Below are positions 16,857 to 24,440 of a DNA stretch of 64,000 nt, piece by piece. The position numbers were made by a program, and so were the translations under genes. Each line of letters begins with the position of its first letter. Position 1 is the first letter of the stretch. The notes under the pieces are model-generated. The model worked only from the letters and a program-made list of their open reading frames with translations, searched no databases and had not been told where the DNA came from. The stretch is from Cellulomonas aerilata. GTDB taxonomy: Bacteria; Actinomycetota; Actinomycetes; Actinomycetales; Cellulomonadaceae. The stretch lies in the NCBI RefSeq assembly GCF_007991755.1, contig NZ_BJYY01000010.1, positions 78,064 to 142,063 of the forward strand, written 5' to 3'.

Positions 16857-17870
16857 ATGGCTTCCCACCGCAAGCCACTCGACGACCTGCGCGAGACCGT
16901 CGGTCGCCTGAGCGACCAGCTCCCGCGGCCGGGTCTGCGGGGCGTCGACGACTCCCTCGCGACCCGCCCGGGTCCGGCTCGACCGCTCGCGGCCGTGCAG
17001 GCCGAGCTCGACGGGCTCATCGGCCTGGAGTCGGTGAAGGAGCAGGTGCAGGCGCTCGTCGCCTTCCTCCAGGTGCAGGCACGCCGCAAGGCGCACGGCC
17101 TGCCCGAGGTGGCGACGTCCCAGCACCTGGTGTTCCTCGGCAACCCGGGCACGGGCAAGACCACGGTGGCGCGGCTCCTGGCCGAGATGTACCGGGCCGT
17201 CGGGCTGCTGCAGAAGGGCCACCTGGTGGAGGTGGACCGGGCGGCTCTGGTCGGGCAGTACGTGGGTGAGACGGCGATCAAGACCGACCGGGTGATCCGG
17301 CGCGCGCTCGACGGTGTCCTCTTCATCGACGAGGCCTACTCGCTGGCGCCGGAGGTCGACGGGCGCCTGGACTTCGGGCCCGAGGCGGTCGAGGTCCTGC
17401 TCAAGCGCATGGAGGACCACCGGCACCGGCTGGTGGTCATCGTGGCGGGCTACCCCCGGCTGATGGAGTCGTTCCTGCTGTCGAACCCCGGCCTGCGCTC
17501 CCGCTTCGCGCGGGAGATCAGCTTCCCGGACTACTCGACGGACGAGCTCGAGGAGATCTTCGCCATCATCCTCGCCCAGCACGAGTACGCGCTCGAGCCC
17601 GGCGCCGAGGAGACCCTCCGCCGCATCCTCGGCGGCCTGCGCCATGGTGAGGAGTCCGGCAACGCACGCTTCGCGCGCACGCTCTTCGAGCAGGCGCTCA
17701 ACCGCCAGGCGCTCCGGCTGACCCGCGACGCGGACCGCAGCGTGGAGGCGCTCGACTGGGCCGACGTCACGACGCTCACCGCGGACGACGTCGCCGAGGC
17801 CGCCCGCGCGCTCGGCGAGGAGCCGGCACCCGAACCCGAGCCGTCCCGCTGGCGACGCTGGTTCGGGTGA
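16857..17870 (+). CDS. CbbX/SpoVK-type AAA ATPase
   Basis: A 337-residue AAA+ protein of the CbbX/SpoVK/EccA C-terminal type. Walker A is GNPGTGKTTVA (about residue 95), Walker B is GVLFIDEAYSL, and the arginine-finger region is NPGLRSRFAREISFPDYS. Residues 1-60 form a short, less conserved N-terminus; the lid follows to the end, with an acidic-Pro tail before WRRWFG. It should form a hexamer that remodels a partner protein. No RuBisCO or complete ESX core is nearby, so neither classic partner is supported. The promoter is leaderless (TAGGCT 6 nt upstream). A distant WXG-like operon at 6.8-9.3 kb is the only hint of a type VII link. Confidence 0.9.
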   Translation: MASHRKPLDDLRETVGRLSDQLPRPGLRGVDDSLATRPGPARPLAAVQAELDGLIGLESVKEQVQALVAFLQVQARRKAHGLPEVATSQHLVFLGNPGTGKTTVARLLAEMYRAVGLLQKGHLVEVDRAALVGQYVGETAIKTDRVIRRALDGVLFIDEAYSLAPEVDGRLDFGPEAVEVLLKRMEDHRHRLVVIVAGYPRLMESFLLSNPGLRSRFAREISFPDYSTDELEEIFAIILAQHEYALEPGAEETLRRILGGLRHGEESGNARFARTLFEQALNRQALRLTRDADRSVEALDWADVTTLTADDVAEAARALGEEPAPEPEPSRWRRWFG

Positions 17871-17936
17871 CGTCCGGGTCGTCGGCCCCGTCGGGTGACG
17901 ACCTGAGCGGGTGCCGGGTCCTGGGTCGCGAGTCCC

Positions 17937-17957
17937 GGGTCTCGGGTCTCGGGTCTC
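17937..17957. repeat. three tandem copies of GGGTCTC
   Basis: A 7-bp unit repeated three times without change, within a longer run of related GGGTC units from 17917. It sits between the AAA ATPase gene and the promoter of the VOC gene. Confidence 0.8.
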
Positions 17958-17989
17958 GCGATGTCGCGCTCTGCCGGGGACGGGGTCGC

Positions 17990-17995
17990 TAGCGT
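17990..17995 (+). promoter_or_regulatory. -10 box of a leaderless promoter
   Basis: TAGCGT lies 7 nt before the ATG at 18003 and argues for that codon over the in-frame GTG at 17994, which overlaps the box. Confidence 0.55.
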
Positions 17996-18002
17996 GAGCC
18001 CG

Positions 18003-18413
18003 ATGACGGCACCGACGCCCTACCTGCACCTTCCCGGGACCGCTCGTGACGCGCTGACGTTCTACGGGGAGGTCTTCGGCTGCGCCGTCCAGCTGCACAC
18101 CTTCGAGGAGTTCGGCAGGACGGACGGCCCGCCCGACGCGATCGCGCACGGGTACCTCGTGGAGGGGCCGGTCGAGCTCTTCGCCGCCGACGTGACCGGC
18201 GACGATCCTCCGTTCCGATGCGAGGGGCTGATGTTCGCCCTGCTCGGGACCTCGGCGCCGTCGGTCCTGCGCTCGTGGTTCCGCCGGCTCGCCGAGGGCG
18301 GCCGGGTCGTCGACGACCTGCAGACCCGGCCCTGGGGGGCGACCGACGGCCAGGTGGTCGACCGTCATGGCCTGCACTGGCTCGTCGGCTTCGAGGGCCA
18401 GGACGACCGCTGA
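18003..18413 (+). CDS. PhnB-like VOC family protein
   Basis: A 136-residue VOC protein of the PhnB/3-demethylubiquinone-methyltransferase-like group. It starts MTAPTPYLHLPGTARDALTF, followed by YGEVFGC, a standard opening of this group. It has the swapped strand VEGPVELFAADV and ends with RPWGATDGQVVDRHGLHWLV, matching the usual PWG..FG.x.D.FG.W ending. Such proteins rarely have a proven substrate. The ATG is preferred because TAGCGT stands 7 nt upstream and no ribosome binding site is present. It is a single gene facing a small zinc-ribbon-like gene. Confidence 0.85.
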   Translation: MTAPTPYLHLPGTARDALTFYGEVFGCAVQLHTFEEFGRTDGPPDAIAHGYLVEGPVELFAADVTGDDPPFRCEGLMFALLGTSAPSVLRSWFRRLAEGGRVVDDLQTRPWGATDGQVVDRHGLHWLVGFEGQDDR

Positions 18414-18453
18414 GCTGCCGGCGCGCCTGAGCGGCGCCCCGAAGGACGAGGCG

Positions 18454-18666
18454 TCAGCCGCCGGCGTCCCACCCGTCCATGCTGTGCGGCCGAGGCGTGG
18501 TCCGGTCGCCGGTGTCCGGCATGGCGCTCTCCGCGAGGGAGAGGGCGCGTGAGCGCTCCCTGCCGCACCGGACGCAGCGTTGGAGGAGCGACTTCTGGTC
18601 GCCCTCCTCGCGCACGACCGTGGTCTGCCAGTGGTGCGAGCCCGTCCGACACCGCAGCGAACGCAT
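18454..18666 (-). CDS. small Cys-containing protein, 70 aa
   Basis: A 70-residue protein beginning MRSLRCRTGSHHWQTTVV and carrying CVRCGRERS. The pattern C-x5-H-W ... C-x2-C-G is that of a small zinc ribbon, a layout common in short uncharacterised actinobacterial proteins. GGGAGG stands 6 nt before the ATG, which supports the gene. The C-terminal 30 residues are polar and probably disordered. It overlaps no other gene. A nucleic-acid or structural zinc role is only an inference from the Cys/His set. Confidence 0.65.
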   Translation of the reverse strand: MRSLRCRTGSHHWQTTVVREEGDQKSLLQRCVRCGRERSRALSLAESAMPDTGDRTTPRPHSMDGWDAGG

Positions 18667-18824
18667 GGCGGCCTCCCTGTCGTCCTGCTCTCACGAGCGT
18701 GCTCCGCCGGTACCGCGCGGTCAACGGGGCGCAGGGGCGCGGCCGGGGCGAGGTGGGCACGCGTCCGCCGGACGCCTCGACGGCCGAGGGTGCGCCGGGC
18801 GTCGACGACGGGCACGATCCGGCC

Positions 18825-19505
18825 GTGACCCTTCCACGACCGGCCCGTGCTGCCGCGACCGTCGTCGCCGTCTCGGCGCTGGTGGCGTGCACGAGCGCCG
18901 CACCCGAGCCGGACGCCGAGCCGACCCCGTCGTCCTCCGCGACGCCGGCGGTCACTCCCGCGCACGACGTCGCCGACGACGTCGCCGCGGCCGACCCCGC
19001 GGCCGTGCTCCTCGCGGCTGCCGCGGAACCGCTGGACTCGTCCGTCCTGCCGCCGGGCTTCCACGACGAGGACTCGGTCGAGGTCGACGACGGCACCGAC
19101 GCGGTCAGCACCATGTACGGCGGGCCGGACGGGCCGACGGGCCCCACAATCTGGCTCCACACCGACATCGGCCGCGACTACACCACCGATCGCCAGGCCG
19201 GCGTGACCTGGACGGTGGAAACCGGGTTCGCCGACGGGTACGCCGTCCGCTCGGCGGAGGGAGGCGACGACTTCGCGTTCGTCGACATCGACGCCGAGGG
19301 TGCCGTCGATGCCTCCGTCCAGCTCGTCGCGCGCGACGTGCCGATCGAGGACCTGCGGGGGACGGCTCTGCGGATGCTCTCGGCCGCGGACGGGAGCGCA
19401 CCTGACACGGAGCGTTCACCCGTCGCCCGACGCAGCGCCGGCACGAAGGACGCTCCCCCGAGCCGAGCCGAGCCGTGCCGGCCCCGGCGCCTCCCCCTAC
19501 GCTGA
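18825..19505 (+). CDS. putative secreted lipoprotein
   Basis: A 226-residue protein. It begins VTLPRPARAAATVVAVSALV and carries a lipobox LVAC, followed by a Pro/Ser/Thr-rich linker of about 40 residues and a globular acidic domain (WLHTDIGRDYTTDRQAG, FAFVDIDAEGAVDASVQL). It should be anchored on the outer face of the membrane. The GTG start is inferred from the signal peptide; the frame is open further upstream and no strong ribosome binding site marks it. The last 25 residues are basic and Ser/Pro-rich. No family recognised. Confidence 0.65.
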   Translation: MTLPRPARAAATVVAVSALVACTSAAPEPDAEPTPSSSATPAVTPAHDVADDVAAADPAAVLLAAAAEPLDSSVLPPGFHDEDSVEVDDGTDAVSTMYGGPDGPTGPTIWLHTDIGRDYTTDRQAGVTWTVETGFADGYAVRSAEGGDDFAFVDIDAEGAVDASVQLVARDVPIEDLRGTALRMLSAADGSAPDTERSPVARRSAGTKDAPPSRAEPCRPRRLPLR

Positions 19506-19587
19506 GCACGACGTGATCGGCCGTGCGCGGGACAGCCCTCGGACGCCGGCCGGCCCGGGGCGCGGCCCCTGAGCGATGGAGGACGAC

Positions 19588-20313
19588 ATGGCCGCACGGC
19601 GCTCGCTGCGGGGACGGCGGATCGCCGCTCTGGCGGCGGACGGCTTCGAGAAGGTCGAGCTCGTCGTCCCGCTGCGGGCGCTGAGGCGCGCCGGTGCGGA
19701 GGTCCACGTCGTCTCCCTGCGGCACGGACGCATCCGGGGGATGAACCTGCACCTGCCCGCCACCCGGGTCGGTGTGGACAGGACGATCAGCGAGACCGGT
19801 CCGGCCGAGTACGACGGGCTGCTCGTCCCCGGCGGGTTCATCAGCCCGGACCTGCTGCGTCAGTCGGCCGAGGCACGGGACTTCGTCCGCGCCTTCGCCG
19901 CGAGCGGGCGACCCGTCGTCACGCTGTGCCACGGACCATGGGTGCTCGCGTCCGCGGGCGTCCTCGACGGACGCACGCTCACGTCCTGGCCGGGCATCCG
20001 GGACGACGTGGTGAACGCCGGCGCCACCTGGCTGGACCAGCCGGTCGTCCGGGACGGCAACCTCACCACCAGCCGGGGACCGCAGGACCTGGCCGCGTTC
20101 GTCCCGGCGATGCTCGACGCCTTCGCCCGGACCTCGCCGCAGGCGGAGCCGGCGCCTGGGATCGAGGCATCCGATCCGCAGCGCGACGTGCCTCCTCGCC
20201 TGGCGGTCTCCGCGCTGCGGTGGTCCCCGAAGCCGTCCGCGCTCGCCGTGGTCGGGCTCGGTCTGGCGGCGGCCGCCCGACGCGGTCGGCGCGGTCCGGC
20301 ACCACAGGGCTGA
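19588..20313 (+). CDS. DJ-1/PfpI family protein
   Basis: A 241-residue protein of the DJ-1/PfpI/class I glutamine-amidotransferase-like fold. The nucleophile elbow is VTLCHGPWVLASAGVLDGR, with Cys in the expected place, and the oxyanion region is GLLVPGGF. ALAADGFEKVEL at the start is the typical first strand with its conserved Glu. Members act as proteases, deglycases/glyoxalases or stress chaperones; which one applies here is not visible. The second ATG is chosen because GGAGG lies 5 nt before it. The last 70 residues form an extra tail (LAVSALRWSPKPSALAVVGL), partly hydrophobic, that ordinary members lack. Confidence 0.9.
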   Translation: MAARRSLRGRRIAALAADGFEKVELVVPLRALRRAGAEVHVVSLRHGRIRGMNLHLPATRVGVDRTISETGPAEYDGLLVPGGFISPDLLRQSAEARDFVRAFAASGRPVVTLCHGPWVLASAGVLDGRTLTSWPGIRDDVVNAGATWLDQPVVRDGNLTTSRGPQDLAAFVPAMLDAFARTSPQAEPAPGIEASDPQRDVPPRLAVSALRWSPKPSALAVVGLGLAAAARRGRRGPAPQG

Positions 20314-20364
20314 GCCTCCGCCGGCCGCGTCAGGGCTGCAGCGGCCCCCGGTCGCGCGGACGGC

Positions 20365-21018
20365 TCACGGCGCGAGGTCACCGTCGTCCGCGTCGTCCGC
20401 CCACCCGGCGGTGAACCGGTCGTCCGCCGCCCGGGTCTCCTCGACCAGCCGGGCGAGCAGCTCGGGGGCGGTCCCCGAGCGCAGCAGCGCGAGCTGGTCC
20501 AGCGCGCCGAGCGGTGCGATGCCGGCGACCTGCCAGAGGCGCTTCGCCGGGTCGCCGGAGAGCTCGACGTCCGGTGCCCAGGGCAGCTGGACGAACTCGC
20601 TCGCCCTCGTCAGGGTCGCGCGCACGAGGGCCTCGGCCGTGGCGAGCTCCGCGACTGTCGGTGCGTCGAGCGCCAAGTTCGGGAGCTCGCGCACCTCCGC
20701 CCGCGGGAAGGGGTCGTCCTCCAGCCAGCGCACCACCTCGAACCGCGCGGCACCGGTCGCGATGAGCCCGATCGACCCGTCGGCGATCTCCACCGAGGCG
20801 ATGCGCGCGACCGTCCCCACCCCGAACCGGACGTCCCCTCCGCCGACCTCGGAGCCGCGCTCGATCAGCACCACGCCGAACTCGCGCTCCACCTCGCCGA
20901 GCACCGAGGAGAGCATCGCGACGTAGCGTGGCTCGAAGACGCGCAGCGGCAGGGGCATGCCCGGGAAGAGCACGGATCCCAGCGGGAACATCGGCAGCTC
21001 GCGCGTCGCGGCGGACAT
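20365..21018 (-). CDS. LON N-terminal substrate-binding domain protein
   Basis: A 217-residue protein that consists only of the LON peptidase N-terminal (substrate-recognition) domain, without ATPase or protease parts. It starts ELPMFPLGSVLFPGMPLPLR and continues VFEPRYVAMLSSVL, the family signature, then has GTVARIASVEIADGSIGLIA and a helical second half. Free-standing members are common in actinobacteria and may work as adaptors, but no partner is known to me. GGGAGGA precedes the ATG by 8 nt. It ends convergent to the DJ-1 gene. Confidence 0.92.
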   Translation of the reverse strand: MSAATRELPMFPLGSVLFPGMPLPLRVFEPRYVAMLSSVLGEVEREFGVVLIERGSEVGGGDVRFGVGTVARIASVEIADGSIGLIATGAARFEVVRWLEDDPFPRAEVRELPNLALDAPTVAELATAEALVRATLTRASEFVQLPWAPDVELSGDPAKRLWQVAGIAPLGALDQLALLRSGTAPELLARLVEETRAADDRFTAGWADDADDGDLAP

Positions 21019-21115
21019 GACGGCGATCCTCCCGCGCCGGGTCGGGCGAGGCGAGCGCGACCCGGCGCGGGCGCGACCTCGGGCGGCTCGACATCGCCGC
21101 CGCGTTCACCTCGGC

Positions 21116-21319
21116 CTACTGCCTCCACGCGCCCTTGAGCCACGTCTCGAGGTCAGCGCTGTTGATGCGCCAGTGACCGCGCAGCTCATTTCCCGGCAGC
21201 GCACCGCCTCGGATCGCTTCAATCACGTCCGAGATGTCCACGCGAAGCGCCGCTGCTGCTTCCTCCACGGTGAGACAGGCGAACGGCTCAGCACGGCTCG
21301 GACCCTGTGGAGCAGGCAC
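21116..21319 (-). CDS. small helix-turn-helix (excisionase/MerR-like) DNA-binding protein
   Basis: A 67-residue protein with a winged-HTH of the excisionase type: LTVEEAAAALRVDISDVIEA is the HTH, and GGALPGNELRGHWRINSADL is the wing plus the helix that ends such domains. It is the size of a phage Xis or of orphan BldC-like regulators. The GTG start at 21319 gives about 14 extra N-terminal residues and lacks a clear ribosome binding site, so the start is uncertain. It diverges from a small ORF and a serine hydrolase gene, with a palindrome between them that could be its operator. No integrase or att site was seen. Confidence 0.65.
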   Translation of the reverse strand: MPAPQGPSRAEPFACLTVEEAAAALRVDISDVIEAIRGGALPGNELRGHWRINSADLETWLKGAWRQ

Positions 21320-21382
21320 GCGGTGCGGAAGTCAGTCCGCCCGCAGCACGGTCGCGCCGGCCCGCTGGTACCCCGGTGCAGA

Positions 21383-21400
21383 TGTCAACGTGAGTTGACA
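21383..21400. promoter_or_regulatory. perfect 7-bp inverted repeat, candidate operator
   Basis: TGTCAAC and GTTGACA flank a 4-base centre (GTGA). Each arm also holds a perfect TTGACA -35 sequence, one for each direction. It sits between the HTH gene and the divergent serine hydrolase unit. Confidence 0.55.
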
Positions 21401-21430
21401 CTCGCAGACGCGTCGGCGAAGGTCGGGCGC

Positions 21431-21556
21431 ATGGACGTCGACCTTCTCGCGGCCGTCACAGCCGTCACGGCCCTCGCCGCCGCCGCTGCCGCCCCGGCAG
21501 ACCCGACGACGGAGACGGACCACGGCCGTCGTCGCGCCGCCCGGACCCAGCCGTGA
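21431..21556 (+). CDS. 41-codon ORF coupled to the serine hydrolase gene
   Basis: Encodes 41 residues: MDVDLLAAVTAVTALAAAAA followed by a polar tail. GAAGG lies 8 nt before the ATG. Its TGA overlaps the GTG of the serine hydrolase gene (GTGA), which has no ribosome site of its own, so translation through this ORF probably feeds the hydrolase start. It may be a leader peptide or a small membrane-associated peptide. Confidence 0.45.
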   Translation: MDVDLLAAVTAVTALAAAAAAPADPTTETDHGRRRAARTQP

Positions 21557-22539
21557 CCTCCGAGGCGGACGGCAGCGGCCGGTTCGACACCCGGGTCGGC
21601 GAGCTGCTCGACCGCCGCCATCCCGTCTGCGCGGCAGCACGGGTGTCGGCCGGTCGGGTCGCGGTCAGCGTCCGCGGCGCCGCCCCGGGTGACACCTTCG
21701 AGATCGGCTCGATCTCCAAGTCGATCACCGGGCTGCTCTACCACGACGCGCTCGCGCGGGGCGAGATCGGGCTCGACTCGACCCTCGGCGACCTCCTGCC
21801 GCTGGGCTCGGCGCCGGCCGCCCGGGTGCGGCTCGGCGACCTGGCCACGCACCGGTCGGGCCTGCCGCGTCTGCCGAAGGCAGCGCAGCCCGTGCGCCGG
21901 ACGATGAGCCTGTGGCGGCACGGGACGAACCCCTACGGGGAGGACCTCGAGCAGCTGCTCGCCCAGGTGCAGGGTGTCCGGCTGGGTGCTGCGCGCCCGC
22001 GATACTCCAACCTGGGCTTCGAGCTGCTCGGCCACGCCGTCGCCCGCGCTGCCGCCATGACCTACGCCGAGCTGGTCCGGGCGCGCCTCGCCGACCCGCT
22101 GGGGCTCGACAGCGTCCACGTGCCTGCCACGCCCGCCGAGCTCGGTCCGGGGGCTCTCGTCGGCAGGAGCCGGCGGGGCTCGGCCAGGGAGCCCTGGACC
22201 GGCGAGGCGATCGGGCCCGCGGGCGGGATCCGGGCGTCCGTCCAGGACATGGCCCGCCTCACCGTCGCCCTGCTCGACGGCTCAGCGCCGGGCCTCACCG
22301 CGCTCGACGGCGTGGCGCCGTTCGGACGTGGCGCCGTGGTGGGCGCGGGGTGGGTCACGGTCGACGTCGCCCGCCGGCCGATCACGTGGCACAACGGCGG
22401 CACGGGTGGGTTCAGGTCCTGGATCGGGCTCGACCGGGTCGCCGGCACGGGCGTCGTCGTCCTGTCGGCCACCTCGCTCGCGGTGGACCGGGCCGGCTTC
22501 GCGCTGCTGACCGAGCCCACCCGGTCGCCCGTCGCCTGA
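21553..22539 (+). CDS. serine hydrolase of the beta-lactamase / class C family
   Basis: A 328-residue protein of the beta-lactamase-like serine hydrolase family. The three active-site motifs are present: S-x-x-K in GSISKSITGLL (the serine nucleophile), Y-x-N in PRYSNLGFELLG, and H-x-G in TWHNGGTGGF. No signal peptide is seen, so it appears cytoplasmic, which speaks for an esterase or peptidase rather than a true beta-lactamase. The GTG start is joined to the 41-codon ORF by a GTGA overlap. It is followed by a hairpin and converges on recQ. Substrate unknown. Confidence 0.9.
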   Translation: MTSEADGSGRFDTRVGELLDRRHPVCAAARVSAGRVAVSVRGAAPGDTFEIGSISKSITGLLYHDALARGEIGLDSTLGDLLPLGSAPAARVRLGDLATHRSGLPRLPKAAQPVRRTMSLWRHGTNPYGEDLEQLLAQVQGVRLGAARPRYSNLGFELLGHAVARAAAMTYAELVRARLADPLGLDSVHVPATPAELGPGALVGRSRRGSAREPWTGEAIGPAGGIRASVQDMARLTVALLDGSAPGLTALDGVAPFGRGAVVGAGWVTVDVARRPITWHNGGTGGFRSWIGLDRVAGTGVVVLSATSLAVDRAGFALLTEPTRSPVA

Positions 22540-22553
22540 GCGCCGTCCACGCT

Positions 22554-22569
22554 CCCCGGCAGGCCGGGG
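22554..22569. terminator. short GC hairpin between convergent genes
   Basis: CCCCGG and CCGGGG pair around CAGG, 15 nt after the hydrolase stop and 23 nt after the recQ stop on the other strand. It could serve both. Confidence 0.45.
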
Positions 22570-22591
22570 CACGCCGCACCGGTGACGCCGG

Positions 22592-24229
22592 TCAGGCCTC
22601 CCCGACCGGCGTGAGCAGGCCGCCGTCCAGCGCGATCGCGGTGTCCAGGGTGACGTACCCGCGCTCCTCGAAGAGCACCGTGACCTTGTCGGCCTCCACG
22701 ACCGACACCGTCCCGGGGCCCCACCGGGTGTGCTCGACCTGCTCACCGGCGTGGAGCGGGGCGTCGTCGACGTCGACGCTCGTCCCGGCGTCGCACGAGT
22801 CGCACGCCCCGCAGCGCTCGGGGTGGACCTCCCCCAGCAGCTCGAGCAGCAGCCGGCGACGGCAGTCGCCGGTGTCGGCGTAGGTCCGGACGAGCTCGAC
22901 CCGGGACCGGTCCATCGCCTGCGCGTGCTCGCGCTCGGCGGCGATGTCGGCGAGCACCCGGTTCACCGCACGCTGGCGACCCTCGCGCTCCTCCGGGTGC
23001 AGCACGCCGTCGTGCTCCTCGACCGCGCCCGCCCGGACCAGCGCCCCGAGCGCGCGGGACAGCGACCGGGGCGCCACGCCGGTGCGCTCGGCGAGCTCCT
23101 CGCGGGTGCCGGGACGGTCGCGCACCGCGGACAGCACCGCGCGCAGCGTCTCGGGTCGCGACCCGCCGCCGGACCGCAGGTAGTGGTTGAGCCCGAAGTC
23201 GTCCGGCCGGTAGAAGAGCACGGCAAGCGCCGGCTCCTCGTCGCGCCCGGCCCGCCCGACCTCCTGGTAGTAGGCGTCCAGCGAGGTCGGCGGCCCCGAG
23301 TGCAGGACGAAGCGGACGTCCGGCCGGTCGACCCCCATGCCGAACGCGCTCGTCGCCACGACGAGGTCGGCGTCGCCCCGCAGGAACTGGTCCTGCGCCT
23401 CGGCCCGGGCCTTGCCGGCCAGCCCGGCGTGGTAGACGAGCGCAGGCCGGCCCGCCTCGGCCAGCGCCGCGGCGAGCTCCTCGACGTGGCGGTGCGTGCG
23501 TGCGTAGACGATGCCGGCGCCGTCGGTCGCGACGGCCGCCTCCACCACGGCGGCGTCGCGCTCGGCGTCGGAGGCGGACGCGCGGGCACCCAGCCAGATG
23601 TTGGGCCGGTCGGCGTCGTGCACGAGCACGCGCGGTGAGCGCAGCCGCAGCCGGTCGACGACCTCCTCGCGCACCTGCGCGGACGCCGTGGCCGTCACGG
23701 CGAGGACGCGCGGTCCGCCGAGCCGCTCGACCGCGGAGCCCACGTGCAGGTAGTCCGGGCGGAAGTCGTGCCCCCACTCGCTGACGCAGTGCGCCTCGTC
23801 GACGACGACCAGGCCCACCCGGGCGCGGGCGAGCTCGTCGGCCACGGCCGGCCGGACCAGCTGCTCGGGCGCGAGCAGCAGGACGTCGAGCCGTCCCTCG
23901 ACGGCGTCCGCCAGCGCCTCGCGCTGCCGCTTGGGCGTGACCGCCGAGCTCACCGCGGCCGCGCGCAGCCCGGACCCGCGCAGCGAGTCGAGCTGGTCGC
24001 GCTGGAGGGCGAGCAGCGGGGAGACGACGACGGTGAGCCGGTCGGACATGAGCGTCGCCACCGCGTAGACCGCCGTCTTCCCGGCGCCCGACCGCGCGAC
24101 GAGCAGCGTGTCGGCCTCCGCCAGGCCCGCCAGCGCGTCGGTCTGCGCCTCCCGCAGCCTCGCCCCCTCACCCAGGACGGTGCGGACGGCGTCGTCGAGG
24201 CCCAGGGGGCGTGCGGTGGCGGTGCTCAC
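22592..24229 (-). CDS. RecQ family ATP-dependent DNA helicase
   Basis: A 545-residue 3'-5' helicase of the RecQ family. Motifs in order: REAQTDALAGL (motif 0), VARSGAGKTAVYAVA (Walker A), VVVDEAHCVSEWGHDFRPDY (DEAH and aromatic loop), AVTATAS, ATSAFGMGVDRPDVRFVLH, and YYQEVGRAGRDEEPAL (arginine finger). A zinc-binding region follows with CRRRLLLELLGE and CGACDSC. There is no HRDC domain; instead the end is a short beta-rich piece (EHTRWGPGTVSVVEADKVTV) like the Tudor-type tail of actinobacterial RecQ. It should act in recombination repair. The Walker A serine-glycine form (SGAGKT) is a variant of the usual TGGGKS. Confidence 0.95.
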   Translation of the reverse strand: MSTATARPLGLDDAVRTVLGEGARLREAQTDALAGLAEADTLLVARSGAGKTAVYAVATLMSDRLTVVVSPLLALQRDQLDSLRGSGLRAAAVSSAVTPKRQREALADAVEGRLDVLLLAPEQLVRPAVADELARARVGLVVVDEAHCVSEWGHDFRPDYLHVGSAVERLGGPRVLAVTATASAQVREEVVDRLRLRSPRVLVHDADRPNIWLGARASASDAERDAAVVEAAVATDGAGIVYARTHRHVEELAAALAEAGRPALVYHAGLAGKARAEAQDQFLRGDADLVVATSAFGMGVDRPDVRFVLHSGPPTSLDAYYQEVGRAGRDEEPALAVLFYRPDDFGLNHYLRSGGGSRPETLRAVLSAVRDRPGTREELAERTGVAPRSLSRALGALVRAGAVEEHDGVLHPEEREGRQRAVNRVLADIAAEREHAQAMDRSRVELVRTYADTGDCRRRLLLELLGEVHPERCGACDSCDAGTSVDVDDAPLHAGEQVEHTRWGPGTVSVVEADKVTVLFEERGYVTLDTAIALDGGLLTPVGEA

Positions 24230-24440
24230 GGCGTCACGCTCTCCCGCAGCCGTGGGGGCTGCAACCGCAGGAGCCGGCCGCCCGGCGGGTGCGGGAGGGC
24301 ACCCCGGCGGGTCCGCCCCCGGGTGACGAGGTCGACGTGCGGTTGCGGAGCCGGACGCCCGGACCCACGGTGAGGGACGTCACGCCGGCGGGCCGGGTCC
24401 GCGCCCGCCGGCGTGCCGCCGACCCACCGAGGAGGACCCC

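Noticed and set aside
16857..17870. EccA of a type VII secretion system
   Set aside because: Shares the CbbX/EccA ATPase fold but lacks the long TPR N-terminal domain of EccA and has no ESX core beside it.
21116..21319. Prophage or integrated element (Xis-like gene)
   Set aside because: No integrase, att repeat, tRNA or phage gene is near; treated as an orphan regulator.
21361..21410. CIRCE or HAIR heat-shock operator
   Set aside because: GACACTC recalls half of CIRCE, but the second half and spacing do not fit; the real symmetry is TGTCAAC/GTTGACA.
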